64,000 nucleotides of DNA from Hemileia vastatrix (Eukaryota > Basidiomycota > Pucciniomycetes > Pucciniales > Zaghouaniaceae). The stretch is taken from NCBI GenBank assembly GCA_030280995.1, contig JASXTE010000005.1, forward strand, positions 37,094,203-37,158,202, given 5' to 3'. Of this stretch, positions 1 through 11,285 are shown piece by piece (the stretch's first letter is position 1; every line of letters begins with the position of its first letter). The notes under the pieces are model-generated. The model searched no databases, was not told the DNA's origin, and saw only the letters and a list, made by a program, of their open reading frames with translations. The position numbers were made by a program, and so were the translations under genes.

Positions 1-515
1 TCTGGCTTGATATAACATAAAATAAAATAATATAAATCTTGTGATGATTCCACTACTGAGAGCAAGGTTTGAATCCCTTCAGACTCCCATATACCAGTCT
101 TCCTTCTTGTCACAGCATTGAGAGAGTGGATCTTCCTATAAGCCGAATACTCCTGATTCCAACCTCATAGGGCCCCCTACTGAGCCGAATTCTATGATTC
201 CAATCTCGCCATAAGGTCCTCCAAGCTTCACACCAAAAAAAATGGCCTAACTATGAGGCACTAAAAAAAATCATTCCCTAAAATCCAACTACCATCCTAA
301 CTTCTGATTCCTTCATCACAATTTTCAAACTTTGCTATACAGCAAACCCATAAAATACTTTTTCCAGGCTTCCAATAATAATATTAACTTTAGACCATGT
401 TAAAGCGCCACAAATTTCACCTAATTAACCATTATGCTTTCTTTAGCATCATTACCACCTAAAATTTTAGCCTCCTAAAGCTATCAGCACCCAATTCCAG
501 AAATAATTGAATAAC
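1..515 (-). other. Conserved noncoding spacer of element A
   Basis: No open frame with recognisable coding content. The first ~220 bases match 38216-38450 of element A2, where the segment lies between the antisense gene and the hairpin array. It is rich in repeated pyrimidine blocks such as GATTCCA and GAGCCGAAT. In antisense orientation it would be the region just after the aORF2 stop codon. Function unknown. Confidence 0.5.
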
Positions 516-1131
516 CAGTTTAGAGTCTTAGTGGACAGTGATAAATTAAAAGATTGAATTGAGTTATTCAAACAAGATTGACATTCCAATTTAAAGTCTT
601 GGTAGACCAAACATATAATCGATTGCCAGTTTATGGTCTTGGTGGACCAAAGATCGTTTAAGTGCATAAATATCTTGATATATTCCTAAGTAAGGCCTAG
701 GCTTGACCAAAGATTGAATAAATTTGATAATCCAGTTTAATGTCATAGTGGACCAAACATTTGATCGACAAGTAATCCAGTATAAGGCCATAGTGGTCCA
801 ATGAATGTTGAATTATCCTGCAGATATTAATTTTCCAGTTTAAAGTCATAGTGGACTAAACAATGAATGAACTACCAGTTTAAAGTCATGGTGGACCAAA
901 CATTTAATCAATAAGAAATCCAGTTTAAGGTCATGGTGGACCCAACAGCTTGATAACAGTCCAGTTTAAGGTCTTGGTGGACCTCCAAAATTTGTATATA
1001 AAAAAAAAAAACCTTAAAGAACGTCTTGAACAGTAACCAGTTTAAAGTCTTGGAGGACTAACAGCTCCAAAATTCGTATAAAAAACCTTAAAGAACGTCT
1101 TGAACAGTAGCCAGTTTAAAGTCTTGGAGGA
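516..1131 (-). repeat. H1 hairpin array of element A (about 11 copies)
   Basis: About eleven copies of a 22-nt motif spaced 40-80 nt apart. On the plus strand each reads CAGTTTA, two bases, NTC, six bases of type WTGNNG, then GAN. In the element RNA (minus strand) this is a short stem with a six-base CNNCAW loop followed by TAAACTG. Stem pairs differ between copies but stay complementary, for example AGTC with GACT near 835-855 and GGTC with GACC near 919-941. The copy near 778-799 is degenerate. Spacers between copies are unrelated, so this is not a simple tandem repeat. Confidence 0.85.
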
Positions 1132-1189
1132 CTAACAGCTGTCTTGAAGTAAAAATCCCATAGGTATTGAGCTCCCCTAGACCCTGTTT

Positions 1190-1560
1190 CCTGTCTAAAC
1201 TATATGAATAAACTAAAAAGAATAGTGACTGAAAAATAAAACTAAGAAATATAATAATAATTTTGATTTAATTAATTATTTTTTTTTTTTTTTTTATTAT
1301 TATTATTTTTATTTATTTATTTTTATTTTATTTTTATTTTATTTTTTATTTATTTATTTTTAATTTTATTTATTTATTTTTTTTTATTTATTTTTATTTT
1401 TATTTTCACTTTTATTTTATTTTATTTTTTTTTTTTTAAATTTAAAATAAAAGATTTTAGAAAAGATAGTTTAGAAATAAAATTTAATTTTTAATTTTTA
1501 AAGAAAGATAAATGAATGTGAAAAGAAGTAATAAAAAAGAATTATCAAAATTAAAATTTT
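1190..1560. repeat. Low-complexity T/A-rich tract
   Basis: Long runs of T interrupted by TTTA/TTTTA units (about 1260-1440), then A/T-rich sequence. No coding content. The corresponding place in element B (about 18870-19040) is also T-rich. Confidence 0.8.
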
Positions 1561-2410
1561 AAAAGATGCCCCCCGGCCATTTGATGAGCCGTACCCTCGA
1601 CATCATACCCACATCCAAGTGCAACTTGATGTGGTTACACAATTTTGAGAAATTGAAAAGAAAAGAAAATAAATGAAAGTTTTTTGAAGATAATTTTTAT
1701 AATGATGATCACTGGGTGGGCTCCCTCCAATTTATAAAAATGATTAGAGACCACCAGTGAGCATCACCTTTACATTAATTTATAATATATATTAAAGAAA
1801 AGAAATCACAATCTAACATATAAAAAATCAAAAACAAAATAAAATAAAAAGAATCTTGAATCCGGCGTTGAGAGCGGTGTCTCTTGATTCGTTCCAGTTT
1901 ATAGTCTTAGTGGACTTCCTAAAATTAAAAGACAAAGCCAGGATTCAACTAGAAACAGGGAAAATTTTGGAAACGAACATTATGGGGTAATTGTGTATAG
2001 AGCAGCCAGCCCATCAATTACCCCCACACTTGCCAATATTAAATTAAGAAGGTTCCCCTGTGAACACTTCTTCCAATAAATTTTAAAATTTTTCCAACAC
2101 TATCTTCACCCATATATTAAGAATTTTAAATTTTGAAATTTTTAATGAAGGTTTTCTCGTATTTCGTTATGTTTCATCACAGTTTCGTTGCCCATATGCA
2201 TTGTAACGATAGTAAAGTATTTTTTTATAAAAATAAGAAGATAGTTTATACTCGTTGCGGAGGTATAAAATTTGATAAATGTCATTTAAAATTGTAGTTT
2301 ATCCTCATTTCGGAGTTGATAAAATTTAAGAAATTTCATAGTTTATCCTCATTGCAGAGGAATCCATAAAGTTTCATTGATATCATAGTTTATCCTCATT
2401 GCGGAGGAAG
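1561..2410 (-). other. Structured 3' region of element A (hairpins H1-H5)
   Basis: Noncoding region after pol holding several inverted repeats also found in B, C and partly A2. H5 near 1563-1645 has CCACATC pairing with GATGTGG. H4 near 1706-1770 pairs GATCACTGG with CCAGTGAGC around a ~40-nt interior. H2 pairs GGGGTAATTG (1984-1993) with CAATTACCCC (2015-2024). H3 pairs AAGAAG (2046-2051) with CTTCTT (2067-2072). Four H1 hairpins with CTC/GAG-type stems lie at about 2245, 2296, 2341 and 2385; the last overlaps the end of the pol frame. Confidence 0.75.
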
Positions 2411-4041
2411 ACTTCGGCACTCCTGGTGCCTCTAGGATAGAACCGTTTCACTTGATCGGCCGCTACCCTCTTCTTTAATACTACTCCATCCAACTCTTCT
2501 AGCACATATGAACCGCCGGAAACTTGCTCCTTGATTTTATACGGTCCATTCCACCTATCTGCAAACATCTTTCCCCATTGACTTTCCAAACTCCTATTAT
2601 ACACCAGGACCATATCTCCTGGGTTCAAAGGTTTCCTTAATCAATGTTCCAACCGCTCATCCCAATATCTGACTGATTGATTTCGGATCTTCATCATCCG
2701 CGAATATGCCTTTTCTAAATATTCTTCTTTCTTTTCTAACTGCATCATTCTTGCACACAATAAATCTTCAGTAGTTTTGACCGTGTCCCAGTCAACTCCA
2801 AGATATTATTCAGCTTCTAAATCAACCGGTAAAACTGCTATCTGTCCAAAAACAAGTTCATAAGGTGAAAATCCGGTCGTCCTTTTGGCAGTGATTCGAT
2901 CAGCAAATAAAACTAAAGGTAAATAGTGCCTCCACTTCTCAGCACTTGTCCCACACATTTTAACTAAAGCATCCTTAATAACTTGATGCCCTCTTTCAAC
3001 CATTCCTTCAGCTTCAGGATAATATGGGGTTGCTACCCTAACCTTTGATCCAACTTTCAATACGGCCTCTTTAAACTCTGTCCCAAATTCAGGACCTCCA
3101 TCTACCGTTACCAACTTCATCACCCCATACCTATATACCCAATTATTCAAAAAAAATTCTGCCACATTTTTGGCAGTTAAATTAATAAGAGGCGCTGCCT
3201 CTACCCAACCAGATAAGTCATCTCTGGCCACAATTAAATATTTATACCGTCCCTCTTTTATATGAACGGCATCTAAACTAACTCTTCCAAAGAGCGTATA
3301 TTCACCGGTCGCGCGTCCAGGTTCTTTTGGCCTTAAATAACTTCGTCTTTGACATTCTTCGCATGACTGAACCCACTGTTTAACAGCCATCTTCATGCCA
3401 GGCCACCAAAATCTATCAGAAATTCTTCTAAATATTTCTCCAACGCCTCTATGCCCGAGATCTTCATGCAGTGATTTCAAAACTAATTCTTGCCCCTTCT
3501 GTTGAGTTATAACTACTTGAGGATTTGGATACCTCCTCCTCATTAAACGTCGACCAGATAGGTAAAACGTAGATGACTTCCTCTTGATAGCCACCCATTC
3601 ATCGTCTTCACAATCTTCTGGCCTCTCTAAAGTCAACAAATATTTGACTAACAAAAAATAAAAACCAGTCTGACCCCAGACTTCATCTTGAAAATCGATT
3701 AATATAACATCAATAGGGACTTCTCTATCACCAATATCACCTGCACATGAATGAGCCAATAATCGTTGACCCCTAAATAAATCTTTAATCGAGCTGTGTC
3801 AACGTTTTTCTTCTGAACCTTTGGATCCTTCGTAAACCGTATTCGAAAATACCTCTTTCTCTTTATCCACCTTTTTATTTAAATTCTCTAATTCTCCAAC
3901 ATATACACCATTCCTTAATTTACTACTATCCCACACTACCAATCCATCTTCCTCTACATACACCACATCTTCTTCTACCTCCTCTCTGCCGAATTTATCT
4001 ACACCTTTTTCAACACCTTTTTTAACATAAAAACTATTTTC

Positions 4042-4120
4042 CAGTTTATCCTCTTGGTGGAGGTCATCATCATCATAATCTAAACACAATAGTCCTGCCA
4101 GTTTAACCTCATGGGGGAGG
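4042..4120 (-). repeat. Two H1 hairpins inside the RNase H-integrase linker of A
   Basis: Copies at 4042-4063 (stem CCTC/GAGG, loop CACCAA in RNA sense) and 4099-4120 (stem CCTC/GAGG, loop CCCCAT). In the pol frame they encode peptides of type LHQEDKL and LPHEVKL. Homologous pairs lie at 41545-41620 (A2), 16189-16246 (B) and 59679-59736 (C). Confidence 0.85.
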
Positions 4121-6087
4121 TATGGAAAGTCTTCAGCTCCTTTAGTGCTGGCTTTGATAATAGGTATATCTTCATCGAACTCTTCTGAGTCTGAATCTTC
4201 TTCAGTGGGTGGTCTCCTTGATAAACCATCTGGCATAGTAAAAGTCTTGCCAGGCTTATGAACTAAATCAAATGAAAAATGTTGAATAAAAGCTACCCAT
4301 CTCGTCATGGGTGCGTTGGGTAAACTTGGGGAATTAATCATCTGGATTAACGATTTCGCATCCACTTGCAACTCAAAATGTTGCCCCCACAAAATATGCT
4401 GAAGTTTCTTCAGTATTTTTGCCACACCACATAATTCCAATTTTGGTTGAGAATATCTTGATTCAACCTCAGTAAATACTACAGATTCATACCTATCTGG
4501 CCTGATGTAACCAGCTTTATCCATCTGAGACAAAACCGCCCCAGCTGCAACCTGACTTGAATCAACTGCTAAATAAATTCTACCAGCATCTTTTCCATAA
4601 TCTAACTTGTGCAGGACTAAATCCTTCCCTACAACCTCCTTCAACTTCACAAACGCCTTCTCACACTCTTCATCCCACTACCAGTCTGCATCCTTTCTCG
4701 TTAACCGTCTCAATGGAGCTGCCAATGAAGAAAAGTCCTTGATAAACATTCTAACATATACGCAAACGCCTAAAAACCCTCTAACTTCGGTCGTATTCTT
4801 GGGTCTTGGCAAGGACTGAATTTTGTTAACTTTCTTCTTGGACATAATCCTACCCTCTCTACATACCACATGGCCTAATATTTCTAAGGCTGGCACACAA
4901 CATGAAAATTTTGAACCTGAAATAGTTAAACCAGCCTCTTCAATTCGAAACAAGATTCTTTCTAAAGTAATTGCAAACTCCCAAATGAATTTGCGTATCC
5001 CGGGATTCTCTTCCAACACCTGGTTATCATAGTCGGTTGTTGGTCCCTTAATTCCTCCATCATCTATAAAGATTCCAGCATATTGTGGAATTTCGTCTTG
5101 AAGGATCCAAGCCATCTGAGCTTGATAAACTGCAACCGAATTTGTTGCTCCTTGAGGTAATTTTGTTAACTGTAAGCGTCCAAGTGGCGTATCGAATGTA
5201 GTGAGAGGCCTTGAGTCCGGATGTAACTCTCTCTCATCATATCCACCCATAATATCTCCCAAACCATAGCACACTCTCCCTGCAAACGCTTCAACAAACT
5301 CCTCAGCACTAGGTGGTATCCCAGCATCCTTTATTGTAACCCTATTTAATTCCCTAAGATCATGAACAACTCTAAGCTTGCCATTCGGTTTCTTGATACA
5401 AAATACAGGACTAGAATAACTTGACGTTGATTGCTCATACAGTCCAGTGCGTATCCGTTCTCTGACAACTTCAATATAGGCTTCTTTTAATTCAGCCGGA
5501 ATAGGAATCAGTTTCTGCTGCCACGGTTCATGACATACCACAGGAATCGTGTAAGGCTCCCCATAGGAATGCTTCAACACACCCCTCTCCTCTTCTACAA
5601 AAGCAATGGCCTTCTCTCGCTTGACCATCACATCCAACAACAACTTCTTCTCTTCTCCAGACAACCAACCATCAGGTCCAAAATTAACAACACCCAGTCT
5701 CTCAAAAGTGATTCTTGACGTCTCAGAAAATTCAGGCGGATTCTTTACCAAGGGACTTTCATAAGGATCTCTTGATAACCTTGGTCTTCTCAAAGGTGGA
5801 TTTAATTCAGCAGGTAGCGGCTCATTAATAGGTCGAACTTTATTTGCTACTTTCTTATATTTGGCTGCGTCCACATCTAAATTAACTTGAGGTAAAAAAT
5901 CGCCATTAAAACTCTCATCAAATGAATCTTCTTCATCACCAGAATCGGAATAAGAAAAATTTGAAAAATATTTTATTTCATTTTTAAATTTTACCCTTTT
6001 CTCCTTTCCCTCGTCTAATTTATAAACAGATTTTCCAACACCTTTTCTTCCCTTATCCAACAGTAAATCACCCGTAAAGAAAGTTGG

Positions 6088-6364
6088 CAGTTTAACCTCT
6101 TGCTGGAGGACCGGAATTGAATTTTCACAAAAATTATTTTTTTGTGTTTTAATTATACTGAGATTTTTTATTAGATTTTGATAAGATTTTTGCAGTTTAC
6201 CCTCTTGCTGGAGGTCCAAAATAGAAGGAGATAATTGCAGTTTAACCTCTTGCTGGAGGCCCCGAATAACATTTTCACATAAGTTATTTTTTTGTGTTTT
6301 ACTTATACTGAGATTTTTAATCGAGTTTTGATGTAATTTTTGCAGTTTACCCTCTTGCTGGAGG
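6088..6364 (-). repeat. Four H1 hairpins and a ~150-bp tandem duplication in the pol N-terminal linker of A
   Basis: H1 copies at 6088-6109, 6193-6214, 6238-6259 and 6343-6364, all with CCTC/GAGG stems and CAGCAA loops, encode LQQEGKL or LQQEVKL. The segment between pairs is duplicated: both units carry the peptide KTQKNN followed by CEN. The duplication is about 150 bp and keeps the frame. Confidence 0.85.
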
Positions 6365-6620
6365 TCCATAAACATACCCTTCCAATTTTTATCCAACCTA
6401 ATTTGGCCCATTTTGCCTTTTTCACCGTTTTTAAATTTAATAGAAAAACCGGGTAAATCCAATAAACATATAGAAAAGTCCAAAACGTATTTGCACTCCA
6501 AAGTAATATTAACAGAAAATAATTGAGAATCCACTTGAATTATCTCCAAGTGAGCTGACCTATTGCAATCTGGGATCTCATCCTGAGGAGAGATTACAAC
6601 ATTAGAGCAATCAGCCCCTG

Positions 6621-9212
6621 CTACCCCAAAAAATGAGGGCATTCATCCCTTTCCAACAAACATAATTCACCAGAAGCCGTCCATTTTATATGCCGCTTCT
6701 TGGTGCAAACACAACACTGGCACAGAGTAGTAATCCCTGGCCGTGTTTCCCAACCTTCATCTCCAGGAGGCGCTAACCGCATATGTAACCTCCGCATATC
6801 TTCACCAGTGATCTCCAAACTAATCCCCATGCCAGCTTGATACCCTATCCTGGCCTCAAAATCCATCAAAAAAGGACCACCAAGAACAGTTTTGACTGCT
6901 CCTCTGGCCACATAAAAGTGAACCTTACCAACAGATCCACCAATGCCTAACCTGACATGCTCAGCAGTACCCATCAGCTCTGTTGCATGCCCTCCAATAC
7001 CTCTGAGGTTTCCCCCAGTTCCACTTTTAATTGGCAAGCCTATACTCGTCGCTTGCTCCAATGAAATTAAATTAATTTGAGACCCTGAATCGACCAAGGC
7101 CTTTACTTCTTTACCATTTAGAGTTACCACCAGGTAACCCAGGGGAGCGGAAAAATGTGTATCTACATCTTCCCCAAACTTTTCAGCATTTTCACAAATA
7201 TATTCCACCTCTCCAGTGGAAACCCGACGCCTCGTCAAATGCTTCTTTTGCTTTTCAGCAAGCGCCGGACTAATCGTAAATAACTCCCCCAAAGATAAGG
7301 GAATCTGAAGTTGATTCACCCTATTCAAAACTGCGTCCATCGCATTAGCTTGACCAGAAACTACTGGCCGCTCATACTGGACCTTTGATTTAACAACCTT
7401 GGCCCTGGGTACCTCTTGAGGTCCAACCGAGCCATCTTCACTTTCTATAACCCTAACTCCCTCACCAGCTTCTTGCACTAATCCTGATCCATCGCTAGTC
7501 CTTCTTACACCCTCCATTGGGATGGGACCGCTAAAACTTGGTCTGGGTAGAGACGCCAACGGTACGTCCTCCTCAGAATCCAAATCATCCTCTGGCATAG
7601 GCTCACCATTTAAATCAAACTTGCCATAACTAGGGGGCCCCATATCAGCAATCCCCTTCTGCATTTTATATAATTCGTCCTTAGAGTAAGGGTTCAATTT
7701 GTTGGAGGAATTTTGAGCACTAGAATTCTTGTCCTTAGAGTAAGGGTTCACTTTGTTATTGGCCTTGCCAGGATTAGCCCTCAATTGGCTCTGAATGCTA
7801 CTTTTCGCCTTAGTAGCGGCAGCTCTTCTAGCAGCATTAACATCGTATTCGCCAGCCATACAGCTACCCTCCACCTGGGCAACCGTCGCCAGCTCTAAAC
7901 CACCAAAAGAAGTAGAAAATGTGGCTTTACTGACCTCTTTCTCCTTGCCCTTGTCAGCTTTACCACCATTACCATTACCATTTTTGCCACTCTTGGCATT
8001 AACATCTTCATCCGTCACCTCTTCAAATCTGGCTCTCCTTTCAGCCGTTAAACTTCTTCTGACCAAATCAGAAGGAGACTGTCCATCACTGGGCTTGATG
8101 AACGAACCATCGGGAAATTTATAAACTTTACCATCGAATAAAACTCGCCCAGCATCCATATCCTTATCAAGAGCAAAACAAACTGTTGCTCTGTGACCCC
8201 TCCTATTCTAATAGGAGCACACCTTTGGCTCATCGTAGCCACCTCTATATCCATTACTACCACCATTCCCACCATTTCTCCCATTGCCTGGGAAGCGGTT
8301 ACCGTTGTTATTGCCATTATAATTTCGACGTTCATAACCTCTAGACTGATAAGAAGTTGACGTCGACGAAGAAGCGATTGGGGCCTTGTTGGCCTTCTGG
8401 GTTTCTTGAACAAATATTTTTAATTGTTTAGTTAAATCGGCCAGGTGATCGACCATCTTATTATCTACATTACCCTCAACTTTAGCAGCAGGTAATCCCA
8501 TTTGAGCCTTCTTGGCCTCCTGGGCTTTGACCATAATATCGTTGTTTTCGGCCAAAACCTCGCTAACCTTGCTAACATATTGAGTGCAAGACTCTTGATA
8601 TTTGTCCAACACCAATAACTTGAGATGGGCCTGAATGTTCTCTTTGATAACCTCCAGAGCGGGCAGTTTCTGCTCACCATTAGGCAGTTCCTTCATCAAA
8701 TCTTTTCTTGAAAGATCCTTCAAGACGTCCATACGAATATCCATGCTGCATGCTGTCCAAAACAAATCTTTTGCTTGGTTCTCATGCACTAACTTGTCCA
8801 CCAGTATGAGATATTCCACCACTTCATCAAACTGAACACAGAGCTTTTTGAAGTCAGCCATAGAAGAAACACCACCTTTTGCTTGCCAGTCTCCAACAAT
8901 TTTATTGAGGTCCATCATAGTAAACCTAACACCCCATCTATCAACCATAGCTTTAGAAAGCTTAATCCAATCCTTGTCCTTGAATGCCTGCATAGCAATA
9001 ACCTCTTTTTCCATCTCCCTATCGGCAATAAAAAATCTAACTTGCTTCACCATATCCACATGAGAAGCACCATCAACAGCAGCAGCAGCTTCATACCTGC
9101 TAATGAACCATTTAACCTCCTCCCCATCAAACTTTGGGCCATCCCAAGAAACAATTCTAACTGAGGGGGTAAGAGGGTTAGAAGATCCAGAAGCAACAGC
9201 AGAAGAAGACAT
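6621..9212 (-). pseudogene. gag: Gag-protease of A, one stop in the zinc knuckle
   Basis: One frame from ATG 9212 to TAG 6621, about 864 codons, interrupted by TAG at 8208-8210. The N-terminal ~220 residues resemble a retrotransposon capsid (WDGPKFDGEEVKWF, then a helical region). A Gly/Asn/Arg-rich stretch precedes the zinc knuckle, which is C-x2-C-x4-H-x4-C in element B; here the second Cys codon is the TAG. Downstream is an acidic and Lys-rich linker and an aspartic protease with ALVDSGSQINLIS near codon 707. Gag would form the particle and bind RNA; protease would cleave the polyprotein. The start was chosen because the same position in B begins MASGS and matches MSSSAVASGS here. Confidence 0.88.
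6627..6633 (-). promoter_or_regulatory. -1 ribosomal frameshift site, gag-protease to pol (element A)
   Basis: On the minus strand the gag-protease frame ends CAT TTT TTG GGG TAG. The heptamer T TTT TTG fits the canonical X XXY YYZ pattern and lies one codon before the stop (6621-6623). The pol frame is exactly -1 relative to it and is open through this point (ATG CCC TCA TTT TTT GGG). Element B has the same arrangement with T TTT TTA at 13656-13662, and the peptide after the shift is conserved. Confidence 0.8.
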
Positions 9213-9390
9213 CCCAATAAGTAATGAAAAGTGTTAACAATCGATAAAATAACAAGCCTCTTGCAGGCCAATAACAAAAATCCAATTAGAGTTCCAGAAA
9301 ATAAGCCTCTTGCAGGCTAAGAACGTTCTTGATCCAAGTAAGTCTTTAAAGAAAGCTAGAGAAATTGTACCCCACGTTGGGCCCCAACTA
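9213..9390 (-). promoter_or_regulatory. 5' leader of A with primer-binding site and twin hairpins
   Basis: Directly inside the LTR edge, after four bases, the minus strand reads TGGGGCCCAACGTGGGG (plus 9370-9386). Element B has TGGCGCCAACATGGGG at the same place, four bases after its LTR, so this is a candidate tRNA primer site; I cannot name the tRNA. Two small hairpins follow in the leader: AGCCT/AGGCT around CTTGC at 9304-9318, and GCCT/AGGC around CTTGC at 9256-9268. Confidence 0.65.
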
Positions 9391-10556
9391 TGGTAAGGTA
9401 AACTCTTACAGTCGCCTTGCTGTAAGCAGAATCCGGAGGAGATATGTGGATTTAGCTGAAAACCCTGTCCTTCCAATAAAAATAACAAAGTAGGTGTTCT
9501 AAATCACTAAGCTAACCAATCTACTTAGATCTGATTGATAAAAATAATGAAACTCTAAAATATTTAACGCTTATTGAGATTTAAAGAAAGTGGCTGTTGA
9601 TAAAAGAAATACTGATATCAACAATTAAGGTGTACCAGTGAAAGATCTGAAAAGATTGACTTTTATGTTTTTATAATAATTTAAGTTTTTATGAGACAGC
9701 AATAATCAAGTCCCAGTGATGAAGACCTTTCTAAAGATACCCTGTATGAAGTGTTATTTAAACTGTTGAATTGTATTTCTAAAATGTTATGTAAAAAAAT
9801 AATAATGTTATAAGGGTATTACAAGTTATTTTAATTTGTTGAGTAATAAAAAATGAGACCGTGGTGGTCAATGATTAAGCTGTATGATGTGTCCCCCTTC
9901 TCAATTTCGAGTTTGAGAAGCGCTTAAGTATTCCTAGTCACGTGCCTAAGTTTTCCCCTCCAGAGCTCTTCCAGAGTCAATCCGGAGCCCGTACGGAGTC
10001 CGTACGGAGTCCGTACGGAGTCAAAGCGGAGTCCGTACAGAGTCCGTACGGAGTCGAAACGGAGTCCGTACGGAGTCCGTCCGGACTTCCGGACTCAATT
10101 TAGAACCTTAAAACCATAATAAAAAATCTAGAAAAATTACACATAATAGAGCTACTTCCCCTTTACATACCAAACTAGTTTTCGTAGTCTGCGCAGCTCT
10201 AATTACCCCGTGAAAATTTATCAAATTAAGTAATTTTTGAAAACGTAAATATTTCTATAAAACTTTAAAATTCATTTAAAAATATAAAAAAAATAGTAAA
10301 AATTCTGGGAAAATTTCCCAAGGTTCTTGAGTGACTTGACTTGATACTTATAAATTTTTCAGACCGTAAAAATAAGTTTTCTCCGTAAAATAAATTGTAT
10401 TTGTTTAGGCATTTGCTCGTGACCAATTTCTTCATATTTTAAACTCCAATAAATTAAATAAAACCCTTTTATATAAAAAATAATAACGCCAATCTTGCAC
10501 GCCGTAATAACTCCATTTACATATTTAGGTGCCGTACTAAACTTTAGGCTACCACA
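9391..10556 (-). repeat. 5' LTR of element A (1166 bp)
   Basis: Bounded by TG and CA. On the minus strand it starts TGTGGTAGCC at 10556 and ends CTTACCA at 9391. The right border is fixed by the return of B LTR sequence at 10557. The same LTR start occurs at 63928-64000 with only a few differences. The part at 9440-9745 is alignable with 36120-36410 in A2. It holds a palindromic tandem array (9981-10095). Confidence 0.85.
9981..10095. repeat. Tandem array of GGAGTCCGTAC palindromic units in the A LTR
   Basis: About eight to nine units of an 11-bp sequence, each containing the perfect palindrome TCCGTACGGA or a one-base variant, two of them separated by AAAGC or GAAAC. The array is GC-rich in an AT-rich LTR. 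It looks like a protein-binding array in the LTR control region, but no regulator can be named. Confidence 0.8.
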
Positions 10557-11196
10557 CCGGGCCACTTCAGGCGGCATCTCCGACGTCGGGCAGCCCGTCC
10601 GCCTCTGTTTTAGGAGGTTGGGGAGCGCTCCAGGAGGGTTTTTTATGCAATTTGGCGGGTACAGGCGCCAGATTGGTGGGTGCACATGGGCTCTTAGTTA
10701 GTGGTCTGTGTGTACATAGTGAATAAGACAGTTTGGGGCAACCTTAATCATCATACAACCATCCGGAGGTGATATCATTGTTCCTCACTCAGTTTTCACT
10801 GTTTTCTGGCCACAATTGGCTGTGTTTGTTGCAAGTGAGTTCTTCATTTAACTAAACTTTGGCAACTGTTTTCTCTGTTATATTCTTGCAAGCTATAGCA
10901 AGTATTATTGCTGTCTCTGGTGTGGATTTGCAGCCTACATCAAGTATCTTTGCTGTCTCTGGTGTGGACTTTGTTCTACATTTCAGTTCTTTGGTCTGGT
11001 AGTCTATCTGTGGACTACTTTCTTGGCTCATCAAGAAGTCAAGTGTGTTGAAAAGGAGCTTTAGCAAAACAGGAACCAACTTACTTTAGCAAGTAAATCT
11101 CACTCTATTTTTCTAAAGGGAAAGGGGATTTTCTCTCTGGTTTTTCTCCAACTCCCTTGGTCAAGGCCTATAGCTAGTACTATAGGATTGTCTACA
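10557..11196 (+). repeat. 5' LTR of B, 3' portion (640 bp)
   Basis: Matches 22487-23126 over its whole length and ends GGATTGTCTACA. Its upstream ~450 bp were displaced by the insertion of A. The first five bases CCGGG are the presumed target duplication of A. Confidence 0.92.
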
Positions 11197-11200
11197 TTTC

Positions 11201-11216
11201 TGGCGCCAACATGGGG
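11201..11216 (+). promoter_or_regulatory. Candidate primer-binding site of B
   Basis: TGGCGCCAACATGGGG begins four bases after the LTR end, the normal position for a tRNA primer site, and starts with the TGG complementary to a tRNA CCA end. The tRNA is not identified. Confidence 0.6.
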
Positions 11217-11285
11217 TGAACTTGCTAGTTCTTTGGAATCTCTGTTTTCTTTGGTTGGCTCTTTTTGGTGTTTTGGTCAGTAGGA

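Larger units (their letters stand above)
2383..6642 (-). pseudogene. pol: Pol polyprotein of A (RT, RNase H, integrase), broken by stops
   Basis: A single reading frame from 6642 to 2383, interrupted by in-frame stops near 4675, 3797, 2804 and 2638. In order: an N-terminal linker holding four in-frame H1 motifs (6088-6364); RT (about 5950-4700) whose active-site box reads FIDDGGIKG near 5065 instead of the usual YxDD; RNase H with AVDSS and ELCGV motifs (4610-4300); a linker with two H1 copies (4042-4120); and integrase with an HHCC zinc motif (HEDLGHRG...CEEC, about 3460-3345), catalytic segments LDAVHI, TVDGGPEFG and PEAEGMVERGH, and a C-terminal SGGSYVLEELDG domain. There is no chromodomain. 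The stop near 4675 is explained by GAG to TAG compared with A2. Translation is expected by -1 frameshifting from gag-protease. Confidence 0.9.
1..10556 (-). mobile_element. Element A: Ty3/gypsy retrotransposon (A/B/C clade), 3' end outside window
   Basis: Reading on the minus strand the order is 5' LTR (10556-9391), primer site, gag-protease, -1 frameshift, pol, structured 3' region, H1 hairpin array. The antisense-gene region and 3' LTR lie left of the window, as inferred from the homologous element at 36099-43027. The element sits inside the 5' LTR of element B: B sequence resumes at 10557 with CCGGG, the expected 5-bp target duplication. The coding frames carry substitution stops but little sign of indels, so the copy is fairly young. 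Assignment to Ty3/gypsy follows the order protease, RT, RNase H, integrase. Confidence 0.9.

Noticed and set aside
1260..1440. T-rich tract as a poly(A) tail of a non-LTR element
   Set aside because: It is interrupted by regular TTTA units, lies inside element A, and no LINE coding sequence is adjacent.
10359..10701. ORFs on both strands over the A/B LTR junction (10359-10685, 10495-10701)
   Set aside because: They span the border of two LTRs at 10556 and have no conserved content.
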